Positions 12,890-13,112 of a DNA stretch of 13,112 bases are shown here, in pieces. Below the pieces are notes generated by a model that was not told where the DNA came from, did not search any database, and worked only from the letters and a program-made list of their open reading frames with translations. The translations under genes and the position numbers were made by a program. Origin of the DNA: DASWHR01 sp036398095 (GTDB lineage: Bacteria > Actinomycetota > AC-67); contig DASWHR010000140.1 of NCBI GenBank assembly GCA_036398095.1, forward strand, positions 1-13,112. The letters run 5' to 3'. Each line of letters starts with the position of its first letter. Position 1 is the stretch's first letter.

Positions 12890-13112
12890 CGACAGGACGG
12901 CTTGCCGCGTTCCCACCCGGTGTCAAGAACGAGATGGAGATCCGCGAGATTCCGGTTCCCGATCCGGCGCGCGGCGAGATCCTGATCCGCGTCACGCGCG
13001 CCAACGTCTGCGGATCCGACTTGCACTTCTGGCGCGGCGACATCGATCTGTCGCGCTTCATGAGCGAGCCGACGGTGCTCGGCCACGAGATGTGCGGCCG
13101 CATCGCCGCGGT
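12886..13112 (+). CDS. Zinc-type medium-chain alcohol dehydrogenase, amino-terminal part
   Basis: 75 full codons before the right edge. The GroES-like fold of zinc dehydrogenases is seen: ILIRVTRANVCGSDLHFWRGD (Cys42, with SDLH) and VLGHEMCG (His67, Glu68), the usual catalytic-zinc ligand sites. The nucleotide-binding half is outside, so cofactor and substrate are unknown; such enzymes oxidise alcohols, polyols or sugars with NAD(P). The start ATG at 12886 has GGAGGA at 12875-12880 and overlaps the lipoprotein stop by four bases, so the two are probably translated from one mRNA. Confidence 0.88.
   Translation, partial: MTTGRLAAFPPGVKNEMEIREIPVPDPARGEILIRVTRANVCGSDLHFWRGDIDLSRFMSEPTVLGHEMCGRIAA

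Noticed and set aside
10889..12916. Open frame of 675 codons on the minus strand, antisense to the oxidoreductase and lipoprotein genes
   Set aside because: Its translation is arginine/glycine-rich with no recognisable domain, and it lies opposite two genes with clear family motifs. It is a by-product of high GC at third codon positions.

Overview
The window is GC-rich DNA, probably from an actinobacterium or a close high-GC Gram-positive relative. Four things point that way. It has a luciferase-like oxidoreductase of the F420-dependent type. The order htrA, tatB, mrp matches the conserved actinobacterial block (Rv1223, Rv1224 and Rv1229c in Mycobacterium tuberculosis). Its -10 boxes have the TANNNT form, and some genes look leaderless. 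One secreted protein resembles actinobacterial choice-of-anchor/Ig-repeat proteins. No rRNA, tRNA, CRISPR array or transposase gene was seen.

Layout. Positions 1-3464 (minus) hold the amino-terminal 1154 codons of a very large secreted protein: signal peptide, a 200-residue head domain, then eight Ig-like repeats of about 118 residues. The frame is still open at the left edge. A 258-base gap with a promoter and two inverted repeats follows. A divergent pair comes next: a LapA-type membrane protein (3723-4004, minus) and a membrane-anchored HtrA protease (4115-5410, plus). Near-identical hairpins of the GTGGTGATGAT type sit just past both 3' ends. Then come tatB (5593-6036, apparently starting at CTG) and a PAP2 phosphatase (6033-6614, overlapping by four bases). 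These converge on mrp (6620-7741, minus).

The 324 bases between mrp and the next gene (7742-8065) contain no convincing protein. They hold a -10-like palindrome and a candidate small structured RNA with alternating C5 and G5 tracts ending in TTTT, which may be a 6C-like RNA or an attenuator. A GlgC-like sugar nucleotidyltransferase follows (8066-9403). It ends at a perfect 15-bp hairpin shared with a converging conserved membrane protein of unknown role (9473-10054, minus). A SirB1-like protein (10182-10967, minus) is divergent from an F420-type oxidoreductase (11021-12028, plus). A LppM-like lipoprotein (12059-12889) follows, overlapped by four bases by a zinc-type alcohol dehydrogenase that leaves the right edge.

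How they fit together. HtrA, TatB, the LapA-type protein and PAP2 all act at the membrane: protein quality control, export of folded proteins, envelope integrity and lipid-phosphate turnover. Mrp is a Fe-S cluster carrier ATPase and the others are metabolic or unassigned. No single undescribed multi-gene system is evident. The least explained items are the paired 3'-end hairpins, the candidate RNA at 7871-7948, the CTG start of tatB and the cysteine-patterned Ig-repeat protein.
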